Shown here piece after piece: positions 1-9,702 of a stretch of DNA of 64,000 nucleotides. The DNA lies in NCBI RefSeq assembly GCF_022867795.2, contig NZ_CP107006.1, forward strand, positions 3,410,001 to 3,474,000, given 5' to 3'. This DNA is from Chitinophaga horti (GTDB lineage: Bacteria; Bacteroidota; Bacteroidia; Chitinophagales; Chitinophagaceae). A program made the position numbers and the translations under genes. Within the stretch, counting starts at the first letter, position 1, and each line of letters opens with the position of its first letter. Under the pieces are notes generated by a model. That model saw only the letters and a program-made list of their open reading frames with translations. It ran no database searches and was not told the origin of the DNA.

Positions 1-692
1 GAGGATCGAAGGTGCTGTTGCAGAACGGGCAACTGGCCTACGAACAGGCTGATGGTACCGCTCCTGCCTGGAATGCTATTACCACTCCCAACGCCCGCCA
101 GTTCCGGCTTACGCTGCACGACGGCACGAAGGTTTGGCTAAATGCGGCTACCGTACTGCGCTACCCAACCGCTTTCAAGGGCGGCGAGCGTAAAGTGGAG
201 TTATCGGGGGAAGCATATTTCGAAGTGGCTAAGAATGACAGGCAGCCGTTCCGCGTCGTAGTCGGCGACACGGCCACTGTGGAAGTACTGGGCACCAGCT
301 TTAACGTAAACGCCTACCATGACGAACCGGCTGTACGCACCACCCTACTGGACGGCAGCGTACGGATGCAAAAAAGTAAGGACGCCGTACTGTTACGTCC
401 CGGCCAGCAGGCGGTGATGCAGCAAATAATCAGCATCGACAAGCAGGCAAATATTGAAGGTGCAGTAGCCTGGAAGAATGGTAAGTTCAATTTCGAAGGC
501 GCTTCGCTGGAAGAGTTTACCCGGCAGATCGCCCGCTGGTACGATATAGAAGTGGAGTACCGTGGGCGTACGCCAAAGATGCAGATCAAAGGAAAAGCGG
601 GGCGCGACCTTCAGCTGCAGGAACTATTAGATGGTATGGCCGGTTTCGGCATCCGCTATCGACTGGAAGGGCGTAAGCTGATCATTTTGTAA
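1..692 (+). CDS. FecR family anti-sigma protein, 5' end missing
   Basis: C-terminal two thirds of a FecR-type transmembrane sigma regulator. The reading frame is open to the left window edge (in-frame codons precede the GTG at 12), so the cytoplasmic sigma-binding part and membrane segment lie outside. The visible part is the periplasmic FecR domain (DGTKVWLNAA, then SGEAYFEVAKN, VEVLGTSFNVNAY, TTLLDGSV), followed by the DUF4974-type C-terminal domain (FEGASLEEFTRQIARWYDIEVEY). It closely parallels the intact paralogue at 26500-27711. In this family the periplasmic part receives a signal from the STN domain of a TonB-dependent receptor; such a receptor starts 180 bases downstream at 872. The partner ECF sigma gene would be expected to the left, outside the window. 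Family call is firm; the ligand is unknown. Confidence 0.93.
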   Translation, partial: GSKVLLQNGQLAYEQADGTAPAWNAITTPNARQFRLTLHDGTKVWLNAATVLRYPTAFKGGERKVELSGEAYFEVAKNDRQPFRVVVGDTATVEVLGTSFNVNAYHDEPAVRTTLLDGSVRMQKSKDAVLLRPGQQAVMQQIISIDKQANIEGAVAWKNGKFNFEGASLEEFTRQIARWYDIEVEYRGRTPKMQIKGKAGRDLQLQELLDGMAGFGIRYRLEGRKLIIL

Positions 693-761
693 TTACAGAT
701 AAATCACAACTAATCAAACTACATGAGAGGAACTTAATGAAAAGAGGAGAAGCCAGAAGAA

Positions 762-791
762 GCCGGAGGGTGCTTGGAACCACCTTCCGGC
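762..791 (+). promoter_or_regulatory. 5' hairpin between fecR and STN-SusC (copy 1)
   Basis: An 11-base-pair stem (762-772 with 781-791, one G-U pair) encloses the 8-base loop CTTGGAAC. It lies 80 bases before the SusC start. The same position in the second fecR-SusC locus (27825-27851) holds a similar hairpin with a related loop (GCTTG then AACACC shared). It has no T-tract, so it does not look like a simple terminator. A role as an RNA leader or attenuator is inference. Confidence 0.55.
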
Positions 792-871
792 GGAGCCCGG
801 GCAGATCCTGAACGAGTCATCCCGCAAAGGAATCAACTGTTTATTCAATCAACCAAAGCTGTTGCAAAAGT

Positions 872-3800
872 ATGAAATTAATCACTCTTTGTAACGGAGG
901 GGCGTTTATTGTCAGGTCCCTCCCGACATCAACCAAATCTGGGATCGCTGCCTTATTCAATTGCGATCCGGCAATTAAAAGGAAATTTCTGATGCAGGTA
1001 AAACTGATCACGCTCCTGTTAACGGTTTTTATTTGCCATGTTTCGGCAAAAACGTTTTCACAAACCGTTACCATTTCGGGCAACCATCTTAAGCTGGAAA
1101 ACTTACTGGCCGCTATCGAGCAGCAAACCGGCTACACCGCGCTTTACAATGAAGCAGACCTTCGCAACGCAGCGCCCGTATCGGTATCCGTACGCGACCT
1201 GCCCTTAAAGTCGTTCCTGGACGTAGTGTTCACCGACCAACCGTTGGACTACACCATCAGGCGCACGACCATTTTCATCCGCAAAAAGCCATCGCTGCCG
1301 GAGAAGAACGATATGACCGATGCGGCTGCGCTGCCGCCGGTAAAGGGACGCGTTACTGACTCCACCGGCAACGTATTGCCTGGTGTGAGCATCACCATCA
1401 TGCGCGGCAACTCCCCTATTGGCGTGGCACTTACAGATGTACGTGGTGAGTTTACCATTGCTGTGGAAGTGGCGAAAGGCGACCGTTTGTACTTTTCGTC
1501 CGTAGGATTCGAGAGCCAGATGCTAACGCTGGATAATACGGGTGCATCCCTGAACGTGGTGATGAAAAATGCAGTGAAGGCGTTGGCTGCGTTTGAAGTT
1601 AAAACCGTTAATACCGGTTACCAACGCATTCGCCCGGAACAGAGTACCGGCGCCGTTTCGCAGATCAGTACCAAAGAATATGAATCGCGGATCAGCACCA
1701 ACTTCCTGGACGGCCTCGTAAACAGGTTACCCGGGTTAATGATCAACAACGACGTACCTTTTACAGTGGGTACAAACTCGCGGCCATTGTTCAACATCCG
1801 TGGAATTTCCACCATGTCGGCCAATCAAAGCCCACTCATCGTGATCGATGGCTATCCAACCGAGCTTACGATGGACATGATCGACCCGAATGAAATTAAA
1901 TCTGTCACCATCCTGAAAGATGCGGCAGCAGCTACTGTATATGGCGTAAGAGCATCCAATGGTGTGATCGTGATCGAGCGGAAACAGGCATCGCTGGGCA
2001 AACCGAAGTTCGCCTTCCGGGCTACTGCGGGCTTCACGCCGAAAGAAAACTTCCAGCGTTACCGCTGGGCAGACGATGCTTCGGCGATCGTAGCCAACTA
2101 TGGCAAAACCGTTGCAGAGCGTACAGTGAACGCCACCTCGTGGGGACAGCTGTTCACCAATACCGGCGGCTCTATTACGCGCACTGCACCTTACTACATT
2201 CTCGCACAGCAGGCCGCCAGCATCATTACGCCGGAACAGGCCGCCAGCGCATTTACCGACCTGGAGAACTACGATAACATCGATGATTACAGCCGTTTGT
2301 TTCTTCGCCCGGCCGTCACCCAGACTTATAACCTAAATGTATCTGGCGGTACCGCGAATGCACTGTACTATATCACGGCCAACTATACCGGTAACCGCGA
2401 ACCGGCGATCAATAACGATAACAACCGGCTGTTGTTCTCCGCGCGCAGCAACTTAAAACTATCGCAGCGCCTGTCGCTGGAGCTCACCACCGATTACCAG
2501 GAGCGTAACATCAATGGCGCACCGGAACTGAATATTACGGGCATAGCACCGTACGAACGATTCCAGGATGTAAATGGCAAGCCAAATTATATAGTTGGCA
2601 GCGGCATCTCCCCTTATTATAACAATGTACTGATTGCAACAGGCTTGTACAATCATCTCTATTATCCGCTGACAGAAGTAAACGAGGTGAGTGATAAAAC
2701 ACGTACGATCAACAACCGCATCACCGCGAACTTCAATTACAATTTTGGTGGCGGTTTTGATTTAGCGTTTGGCGGCATTTACGAAACCTCGCGTTCCGAC
2801 CTGCGCAACCTCGCGTCTGAAAACTCCAGCGCGGCCAGGCGGCTGATCAATTCCTACGCGGCCCTGAACACCGATGGCACGATCAAGTTTAATGTGCCGA
2901 GGGGCGGCTATCTGACGCAGCAGGCGGCGACGACTACGAGCATTACCGCACGCGCGCAACTTAACTATAACAAACGTTTTGCCGGCCATCATTCGATCAA
3001 TGGTATTTTGGGGGCAGAAGTACGGAACCTGGTGAATAAAAGCAACCAATCGTCCTACTTCGGCTACAATGATGAAACACTGCTGCACCAGCCGATCGAT
3101 TTTTCCGGCATCAACAACGGTGCGATCCGTGGCACTTACGGACTTTCGGCGCCTTTACAGGGCATGTTTACCAACTGGTTCGACCAGCAGTTTACGGAAG
3201 ACCGGTTTATTTCCGGTTATGCTAACATTGTGTACGCCTTTAAAAACACTTACTCCCTTACTGGTAGCATCCGTGTAGATCAGTCCAACCTGTTTGGTAC
3301 CAATCCTAAATACAAGTACAAACCGTTATGGTCTGCCGGTGCCGCGTGGAACCTGCACCAGGAGCCATTTATACAGGATATTGTGTGGATCAGGCAACTG
3401 AAGTTGCGTACTGCGTATGGCTTCAATGGTAACGTAGCTAAGATGTCGCTGCCACAGGTAATTGCGCAGGCGGTGATGAATAACCAGACCTCGCCCGCCA
3501 GTCCGTCGCTGCGCATGCTATCGTATGCGAACAGCAGCCTGCGTTGGGAGCAGACGAAGAACTTCAACGTAGGGTTAGATTACGAGTTGTTCAAACACGT
3601 TTCCGGCAGCCTGGATTACTACAGGAAACATAGCTCTGACCTGCTGGGCAACTCACTCATCGATCCTACGATCGGTGTAAGCCCCACGCTGATCAACAAA
3701 GCGACGATCAATAACAATGGCGTGGAACTGGCTTTGCATGCAGACTGGATCAGCACTAAAAAACTGAACTGGAATACCGGGCTCGTAATGGCGAGAAATA

Positions 3801-4531
3801 CCAGTAAAGTGCTGGAAGTATACCAGCGTGGAGACTTTGGTGCGCATACTATCAGTTCCATCGGGTACGTAAAAGACTATCCCGTTGGTGCGCTGTTCGG
3901 TTACCGCTGGGGCGGCCTGGACACCGCAGGTTACCCATTAGTAGTGAGCCCTAAAGGCACCGTGTACCGTACAAACGTGAACACGATCAATAATGCAACA
4001 GCGGCAGCGATGGCCAGCGACACCTCTGGACTTACGAGACACCTTGGCTCATCCATCCCTACAATCAACGCGGGTTTGAGCAACCGGGTCGACTTTGGAA
4101 ATTTCTACGTGTTTTGCATGATCAATTACTACGGCGGGTTTAAGGTAAGAGTACCCCGTGCTAATCCGTCAGCCAGCAGGCCATTGGAAGGTGCGGGTGA
4201 TTACTGGAAGATGAAAGGCGATGAGAACAATACCGATGTAATGGCACTTATTGCCTACACCAGCGCCAACTCTAATAATGCCTACAACTTTGCCGATAAA
4301 TACGTAGTAAACGGCGATTACATCACCCTGGCGGACCTTACCCTGTCGTACAGCCTGGATAATGCCGCCTTTGTAAAACGAGCCGGTTTCAGTCATGTGG
4401 AGCTGAAGGCACAGGCCTCCAACATCTGGACCGTTGGATTAAACAGTTACAATTATAGCAGGGCGACCGGTAGTTTCCAGAAAACATATGTGACACCATC
4501 GTTCACCTTCGCCATTTTCACCAACTTCTAA
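872..4531 (+). CDS. SusC/RagA-type TonB-dependent receptor with STN domain
   Basis: 1219-residue outer-membrane transporter. Order: a long polar leader (1-40), hydrophobic signal core (about 44-58, ending VSAKTFSQ), STN domain (about 66-138), carboxypeptidase-like beta-sandwich (about 153-235, starting VKGRVTDSTG), plug domain (about 250-375, with LIVIDGY and VTILKDAAAATVYG), then the beta-barrel to the C-terminal aromatic residue (FAIFTNF). The STN domain marks it as a signal-transducing receptor that talks to FecR through the periplasm, and a fecR end lies just upstream. The start at 872 is preferred over the internal ATG at 992 because the 27931 paralogue has a similarly long leader with a shared TSTKS motif. 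SusD follows after 11 bases. The transported ligand cannot be read from sequence. Confidence 0.95.
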   Translation: MKLITLCNGGAFIVRSLPTSTKSGIAALFNCDPAIKRKFLMQVKLITLLLTVFICHVSAKTFSQTVTISGNHLKLENLLAAIEQQTGYTALYNEADLRNAAPVSVSVRDLPLKSFLDVVFTDQPLDYTIRRTTIFIRKKPSLPEKNDMTDAAALPPVKGRVTDSTGNVLPGVSITIMRGNSPIGVALTDVRGEFTIAVEVAKGDRLYFSSVGFESQMLTLDNTGASLNVVMKNAVKALAAFEVKTVNTGYQRIRPEQSTGAVSQISTKEYESRISTNFLDGLVNRLPGLMINNDVPFTVGTNSRPLFNIRGISTMSANQSPLIVIDGYPTELTMDMIDPNEIKSVTILKDAAAATVYGVRASNGVIVIERKQASLGKPKFAFRATAGFTPKENFQRYRWADDASAIVANYGKTVAERTVNATSWGQLFTNTGGSITRTAPYYILAQQAASIITPEQAASAFTDLENYDNIDDYSRLFLRPAVTQTYNLNVSGGTANALYYITANYTGNREPAINNDNNRLLFSARSNLKLSQRLSLELTTDYQERNINGAPELNITGIAPYERFQDVNGKPNYIVGSGISPYYNNVLIATGLYNHLYYPLTEVNEVSDKTRTINNRITANFNYNFGGGFDLAFGGIYETSRSDLRNLASENSSAARRLINSYAALNTDGTIKFNVPRGGYLTQQAATTTSITARAQLNYNKRFAGHHSINGILGAEVRNLVNKSNQSSYFGYNDETLLHQPIDFSGINNGAIRGTYGLSAPLQGMFTNWFDQQFTEDRFISGYANIVYAFKNTYSLTGSIRVDQSNLFGTNPKYKYKPLWSAGAAWNLHQEPFIQDIVWIRQLKLRTAYGFNGNVAKMSLPQVIAQAVMNNQTSPASPSLRMLSYANSSLRWEQTKNFNVGLDYELFKHVSGSLDYYRKHSSDLLGNSLIDPTIGVSPTLINKATINNNGVELALHADWISTKKLNWNTGLVMARNTSKVLEVYQRGDFGAHTISSIGYVKDYPVGALFGYRWGGLDTAGYPLVVSPKGTVYRTNVNTINNATAAAMASDTSGLTRHLGSSIPTINAGLSNRVDFGNFYVFCMINYYGGFKVRVPRANPSASRPLEGAGDYWKMKGDENNTDVMALIAYTSANSNNAYNFADKYVVNGDYITLADLTLSYSLDNAAFVKRAGFSHVELKAQASNIWTVGLNSYNYSRATGSFQKTYVTPSFTFAIFTNF

Positions 4532-4542
4532 ACAGCGCATCC

Positions 4543-5913
4543 GTGAAAAAACAAACATATAAACTTCTGCCCATCCTGCTTTGCTGCCTGTCCCTCACCG
4601 GCTGCGATAAATACCTGGGCATCACCCCCAAGGGTAAAAAACTGCTCAGCACTGTAGCCGATTACGACCAATGGCTGAACGACGAGTTCCTCGCTTATGG
4701 CGCCGGCCGTTCACAGAGCCTGGTCAACATCCTGGGCGATAATTATGATTTTGTAAGCATTCCTACTCCACCAGCGAAACCGGCAGAACTGCTGTACGTA
4801 TGGGCATCGCAATTTTCCCCCGACATCAATATAGCACCAATGTTCTGGGGCGAGCATTATGGTAATATCAACTTGTACAATACCGTGCTGGTTGGCATCG
4901 ACAACGCCCAGGCAGGCACCGCCGCACAAAAAAGGAGCCTGAAGGCCGAAGCATTATTGGGCCGCGCATGGGAGTACTTTAACCTGGTGAACGAATACGC
5001 ACAACCGTACGATTCCGCTACCGCCGATACCGACCTTGCCGTGCCTTTCGTTACGTCGAACGACGTATCGCAGACCGTTCCCGGCCGCAGCACCACCGCT
5101 GACATCTATCAACATATCATTACAGATATTACTGCTGCCATAGAAGACCTGCCGGCCGACAACAGTGCTAACCGTTTCCGCGGATCGAAGGCGGCGGCAT
5201 ACAGCTTGCTCGCACGCGTATACTTTTATGCAGGCAATTATGCAGACGCCCGTACAAACGCAGCCCTGGCGCTCTCTAACAGCGCCGCCGAAATGCTGGA
5301 TTACAATGCAGCGGCGCCTTTATCAAACCTGCTGAGCATTCGTAAGGACGCCATCTTTGCCAGGATGGTGGCCGCGAACGATGTGCCTACCCTGGAGTAT
5401 ATGCGCAGCTTCGCCACGAACGACCTGCGTGTAAGAAAGTTGTTTTACAGCACCGATGGTTACCGATTCACCACCAGGGGCGCTACCCTGCACTTTCCGA
5501 ACCTGGTGACGCCTACATTGATGTATGCTAACCTCGGCACCTCCGTACAGGAAATGAAACTGATGATCGCCGAGTGCGCAGCCCGTAGTAATGATCTGGC
5601 CGTCGCTTTGCAGCAGCTGGATGAAGTGAGAAAAAATCGCTTCGCTGCAGCAAGTTATGTGCGTTTCGAATCTGCAAGCCAGGAAGCCGTATTACAAGAA
5701 GTATTAAAGGAAAGATACCACGAACTGGGCTTCAATGGGCTTCGCTGGTTCGACATGCGCCGCTTCGATAAAGAGAACCGGATGCCTGCCGTTAACCGCT
5801 ACAACGCGCAAGGGGCCGTTATTGCTACCCTGGAGCCGCACAGCCCGCGCTACACCTTACAGATTCCTGTGCAGGTGATCAGCTTCAACCCCGGTATGCC
5901 ACAGAATCCTTAA
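4543..5913 (+). CDS. RagB/SusD family nutrient-binding lipoprotein
   Basis: 456 residues, GTG start 11 bases after the SusC stop, so translation is probably coupled. Signal peptide with lipobox LTGC (Cys21), then the early SusD region (YLGITPKGKK, YDQWLND), the TPR-like helices with ALLGRAWEYFNLVNEYAQPY, and the C-terminal family signature LKERYHELGFNGLRWFDMRR. It should form the hinged lid on the 872-4531 transporter at the cell surface. It is short for the family (often 480-650 residues) but looks complete at both ends. It differs clearly from the other five SusD proteins in the window, so the ligand is probably different. Confidence 0.95.
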   Translation: MKKQTYKLLPILLCCLSLTGCDKYLGITPKGKKLLSTVADYDQWLNDEFLAYGAGRSQSLVNILGDNYDFVSIPTPPAKPAELLYVWASQFSPDINIAPMFWGEHYGNINLYNTVLVGIDNAQAGTAAQKRSLKAEALLGRAWEYFNLVNEYAQPYDSATADTDLAVPFVTSNDVSQTVPGRSTTADIYQHIITDITAAIEDLPADNSANRFRGSKAAAYSLLARVYFYAGNYADARTNAALALSNSAAEMLDYNAAAPLSNLLSIRKDAIFARMVAANDVPTLEYMRSFATNDLRVRKLFYSTDGYRFTTRGATLHFPNLVTPTLMYANLGTSVQEMKLMIAECAARSNDLAVALQQLDEVRKNRFAAASYVRFESASQEAVLQEVLKERYHELGFNGLRWFDMRRFDKENRMPAVNRYNAQGAVIATLEPHSPRYTLQIPVQVISFNPGMPQNP

Positions 5914-5930
5914 TCACAAAACAGCTCATC

Positions 5931-6867
5931 ATGCAAAGAATATATATCGCTATCATTTGTCCGCTGCTAATTTTACTGGCGGCCTGCAGTAAAGACAGCT
6001 CCCCTGCACTGCTGCCGGAAGGAAGCATTTCTTTCAAACTATCGGAAGGTAAAGACACCATTGAAATGCCTTTATCTATCCTGAAAGATTCAGCCGTTGT
6101 ACTGAAGTTACAAGCTGCCTTTACCGGCAGCACGTCCGGCAACCACTGGATCACCTTCGCGATAGACACCACGAAGATCCGCGACTACCGCGCTAGGTTT
6201 GGACAGGGCATACTGGTTCCTGCACCGCACTACCTGTTCTTTAAGTCCAACGTGCGGTTGTCTGCCGGCGCTACGGAGTCCGACACGGCGCAACTGAACA
6301 TTGGCCAGCAAACGAAGCTGATGGAATACAGCACTTATGTATTACCGATCGTCATACAATCCGTGGATGGCGAGCCGGAAGGCGCTGCTTCCGGAAGAGT
6401 GATCTATTTTGTATTTAAAACCGGCAAACCTTTATTCATCAATAAACAGGGCTGGACGATCGCGGCATTTACGTCGCAGAACGGCACGAACGCACCAACC
6501 GGCTTGCTCGACGAAAAACAACCTGACTACCTTTTGGGCCAGTAACATTACGCAGTTCATGCCGCAGAGCGTTACGATCAACATGAACAGGGAGGTGACT
6601 TTTACCGGGTTGAATTACTACCTGCCTACGGTACTGAACTACCCTAACCTTGGCGGCTATCCAACCTCTATCAAAATAGAAACCAGCATGAACGGTACTA
6701 CATGGACAGACAAAGGCACATTTGCCGGGAACGTCAGCAACAACATGCAGTCCATTCTCTTCGGGCAAACCACGGCGAGGTTTGTGCGCTTCACCGCGCT
6801 GGCCAGCGTAAAATACAGCAACACCTATGACGCCATATTTATCAGCGGTATCGGCCTGCTGCCTTAA
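5931..6867 (+). pseudogene. DUF1735 + F5/8 type C domain lipoprotein, frameshifted as read
   Basis: Two reading frames make one protein. 5931-6545 gives a lipoprotein signal (LAACSKDSS; Cys about 20) and a DUF1735-type beta-sandwich (FKLSEGKDTIEMPLSI, then TYVLPIVIQSVDG). The other frame continues to 6867 with a discoidin (F5/8 type C) domain: [35 protein letters not shown]. Removing one A from the A5 run at 6514-6518 turns DEKQPDY into [11 protein letters not shown] and yields 311 residues. The intact product would be a surface ligand-binding accessory protein for the SusCD pair just upstream. Either the gene is inactivated or the base call is wrong. The domain join is so exact that a recent or artefactual one-base event is the best reading. 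Confidence 0.85.
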
Positions 6868-6895
6868 CCATTAAAAAACATAGAAAACATACGCA

Positions 6896-8026
6896 ATGAA
6901 AACGAAATTCATGTTGGCAGCGGCCTGCTGCCTACCATTCAGCCTAATGGCACAAAAAGGCTTCACCGTGCGCGGTAAAGTAGGTACGCAAAGCGCTCCT
7001 GCCATTGCTTACCTGGAATACTCCGATGCGGGCGTAAAGAAGAAAGATTCTGTACTGCTGAACAAAGGCCAGTTCGTGATCAAAGGCAAAGTAAGTCATC
7101 CCGTGATGGCTTACCTCACCGTTAAACATGATACGGCTGCCGCCAAACCTTACCGGAGCGACAACACCCAGTTTTACCTGGAAAATGCAGACATCACCGT
7201 TACCTCTCCCGACTCCGTATACCGCGCGGTAGTTAAAGGATCGCGCACCAATGAGGAAGAGGCGATGTTACGCAGATGGCAACGTCCATATAAAAAATCG
7301 GCCGACTCAGTTACTAAGGCATACTACGCCCTCACACCAGAGCAGCGTAAAGACGAAGCATTCCTGAAAGACTTACGCGTTGTAATGGCTGCTACGCAGG
7401 CCGGTTACGACAGTGTAAACCGCGCTTTCATGAAAGCCTATCCGGCATCGTTCATTTCGCTGAATGTGTTCAGAGAAGTAGAACTGGCCTACAACTTTAA
7501 CCCGGATACTGCAGCTGCGCGTTTCGCCAGATTACCGCAACAAGTGCGTAACTCTTATGCAGGAAAACAAATTCAGAAAGCCATCGATACCGGGAAGAAG
7601 ACCAACCTGGGCATGATGGCGATGGACTTCCAGCAGAACGACAGCACCGGCAAACCGGTGAAGCTCTCCGACTTCCGCGGTAAATATGTACTCGTTGACT
7701 TCTGGGCATCGTGGTGTAAACCGTGCAGGGCAGAAAATCCGAACCTGCTGGTGGCTTACAATAAGTTCAAGGAAAAGAATTTTACGATCCTCGGCGTATC
7801 ACTTGACGATGAAAAAGCCCGCAGGGCATGGCTGATGGCCGTTCAGCAGGACAATATGCCCTGGACGCAGATCTCCGACCTGAAAGGCTTTAAATCCGAA
7901 GCAGCCGTGATGTATGGCGTGAATGCTATTCCTACCAACTTCCTGGTAGATCCCAGCGGTAAGATCGTAGCCCGCAACCTGCGCGGCGACGACCTGCAAA
8001 AGCAACTGGCCGTATTGATCAAATAA
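6896..8026 (+). CDS. TlpA-like thioredoxin family protein with N-terminal DUF4369-like domain
   Basis: 376 residues. A signal peptide (ending SLMAQ, about residue 19) is followed by a beta-rich DUF4369-like domain (about 20-120: FTVRGKVG, VLLNKGQFVIKGKV), a helical linker, and a TlpA/AhpC-type thioredoxin domain (about 235-375). The redox motif is WCKPC (Cys274, Cys277) in the context VLVDFWASWCKPC; the cis-proline region is NAIPTNFLVDP. Expected to be a periplasmic thiol-disulfide reductase facing the cell envelope. It is the last gene of locus A, 28 bases after the lipoprotein, and is followed by a strong terminator. Locus C also ends with a TlpA protein before its metalloprotease. The substrate thiols are unknown. 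Confidence 0.93.
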   Translation: MKTKFMLAAACCLPFSLMAQKGFTVRGKVGTQSAPAIAYLEYSDAGVKKKDSVLLNKGQFVIKGKVSHPVMAYLTVKHDTAAAKPYRSDNTQFYLENADITVTSPDSVYRAVVKGSRTNEEEAMLRRWQRPYKKSADSVTKAYYALTPEQRKDEAFLKDLRVVMAATQAGYDSVNRAFMKAYPASFISLNVFREVELAYNFNPDTAAARFARLPQQVRNSYAGKQIQKAIDTGKKTNLGMMAMDFQQNDSTGKPVKLSDFRGKYVLVDFWASWCKPCRAENPNLLVAYNKFKEKNFTILGVSLDDEKARRAWLMAVQQDNMPWTQISDLKGFKSEAAVMYGVNAIPTNFLVDPSGKIVARNLRGDDLQKQLAVLIK

Positions 8027-8048
8027 CCCCGGGTTAACTATTAAATGC

Positions 8049-8081
8049 AAAGGGCTGACCAACACGTTTGGTCAGCCCTTT
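8049..8081 (+). terminator. Rho-independent terminator of locus A
   Basis: A 14-base-pair perfect stem (8049-8062 with 8068-8081) encloses a 5-base loop and ends in a T-rich side, 23 bases after the TlpA stop. The rest of the gap to 8290 shows no gene or recognisable site. Confidence 0.85.
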
Positions 8082-8289
8082 ATCGTTAAGGCGATTTTCA
8101 AAGCCTTCAGGTTGCTTTTTGGTTGATCCATTTGATTTTATTAGACGAGCGGCCGGGCGTGGGTGTGATCAAGCTTAACCAGATCGAGAAAAGTTGAGCG
8201 ACTTCACGACTGGCAAACTGGCCTTTTGGACGGATAATAACTCCGGCGGTTCGTAGAGGAACATCGAACCTGATCCGGCCAAATCACAG

Positions 8290-9294
8290 CTATCCGCGGA
8301 ACGTAGACTTCCGTTCGATCAGTCTCGATTGCAATACTACGTCCCCTTTCGCACTTCCTTTTTTGCGGATGATGCGCAGCAATTCGCGGGCGGCGGTTTC
8401 ACCGATCTCGAAGGCCGGCTGAGTAATAGTAGTCAGCGATGGATTGAGCAGCGCTGCTGTTTGCAGGTTGGAGAAGCTGATGACCTTAATATCTTCCGGG
8501 ATTTTTACATTGGCCTGTTCGCATACGCGGTAACAGATCACCGCGAGCTTTTCTACCGACGCAAAAATGCCATCCGGCTTTTCGGCCAGCAGCATGTTGT
8601 GAATGGCGGCAAAGGCCTCGTCGTTGTTATTGGGACACTCTACTACGAGCGGCGTTTTCTGTTTGGAATATTTCTTCAGCGCCTGCAGGTAACCATTCTT
8701 ACGGATGTTACCTACCGGGATGCTCTTATCCACTTTGAGGTAAGCGATCTTTTTACAACCTGTGTCGATGAGATGTTTGGTGGCCGTAATCGCGCTTTCG
8801 TAATTATCAGACGTCACCTTCACATTATCCATACGCTCACTCACGCGATCGAACAGTACCAGGGGAATACCCTTATCGTTCAATTGGGCCAGGTGTTCGT
8901 TGTCGTTACTTTCATCGGTAATGGACAACAATACGCCATCTACCCGGCCGTTTACCAGTGTATTAATAAATGACACCTCCAGCGCATGGTCGCCATGCGT
9001 AAAGTAAAGGAGAATATGATACCCCTGTGCCTGCGTTACCTTTTCTATCCCACTGATCACCAACGAAAAGAAATCATTTACCATGTCCGGGATCACGACG
9101 GCGATCATTTTGGTTTCCTGGGCGCGTAATCCGCTCGCATTTGCATTCGGTTGATAATTTAATCGCTTCGCCAGGGCAAACACCTTTTCCTTCGTTTCCG
9201 GGCTGATTTCATGGCTGTCCCTCAATGCGCGTGACACCGTGGAAATGGCCAGGTTCAGCTCCTTCGCCAGGTATTTTATGTTAATCTTGTTCAT
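8290..9294 (-). CDS. LacI/GalR family transcriptional regulator
   Basis: 334 residues from the ATG at 9294; a GTG four codons earlier (9306) is the alternative start. N-terminal helix-turn-helix: INIKYLAKELNLAISTVSRALRDSHEISPETKEKV shows the LacI recognition helix (STVSRAL) and hinge (LNYQPNANA). Residues about 60-330 are a periplasmic-binding-protein-like effector domain (MIAVVIPDMVNDFFS, GRVDGVLLSI, PLVLFDR). It is transcribed away from the SusC at 9703. A perfect 16-base palindrome typical of this family lies between them at 9355-9370, so it probably controls both itself and locus B in response to a small sugar-like ligand. The effector is not identifiable. Confidence 0.95.
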   Translation of the reverse strand: MNKINIKYLAKELNLAISTVSRALRDSHEISPETKEKVFALAKRLNYQPNANASGLRAQETKMIAVVIPDMVNDFFSLVISGIEKVTQAQGYHILLYFTHGDHALEVSFINTLVNGRVDGVLLSITDESNDNEHLAQLNDKGIPLVLFDRVSERMDNVKVTSDNYESAITATKHLIDTGCKKIAYLKVDKSIPVGNIRKNGYLQALKKYSKQKTPLVVECPNNNDEAFAAIHNMLLAEKPDGIFASVEKLAVICYRVCEQANVKIPEDIKVISFSNLQTAALLNPSLTTITQPAFEIGETAARELLRIIRKKGSAKGDVVLQSRLIERKSTFRG

Positions 9295-9354
9295 CAATCC
9301 GCTCACATTATAATACTATTCCGCTTACTATTACACGTATAATTTACGCTTTTA

Positions 9355-9370
9355 ACGGAAACGTTTCCGT
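9355..9370. promoter_or_regulatory. LacI-type operator palindrome
   Basis: Perfect 16-base palindrome ACGGAAACGTTTCCGT with the central CG pair typical of LacI/CcpA-family operators. It sits 61 bases upstream of the lacI-type ATG and about 330 bases before the SusC ATG. The remaining 9371-9702 stretch of this 400-base gap shows no convincing gene; it should contain the SusC promoter and a long leader. Confidence 0.75.
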
Positions 9371-9702
9371 AAAAAAACGCTAAAAGCACTGTACTTTTTC
9401 CTAAGTTAACCGCGGTTTTAGCTATTCCACGGTAAAAAATGACATGTTGCAAACTACTACTTATATGAAAATAGAACAAGAATCGACCAGACACTAAATC
9501 GGTATTGCTGTATATCCTCTGGTTAAAGTGAATGGATGATGACTTATGTGAACGACTGCCAATGACAAGGCAGCCTACACCGTGCATTTCGCACACATGA
9601 CAACTAAAGTTTTATTTGCCCACCGGGTAAGGGTTCTTTATGCCTAGACCAACCAGGTGACCACGTTTTTAAATCCTTAATCACTCATTGAATTATCACG
9701 CT

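Noticed and set aside
8329-8973. 214-residue plus-strand frame over the LacI gene
   Set aside because: Shadow of the LacI reading frame; the LacI helix-turn-helix and effector domain are clear.
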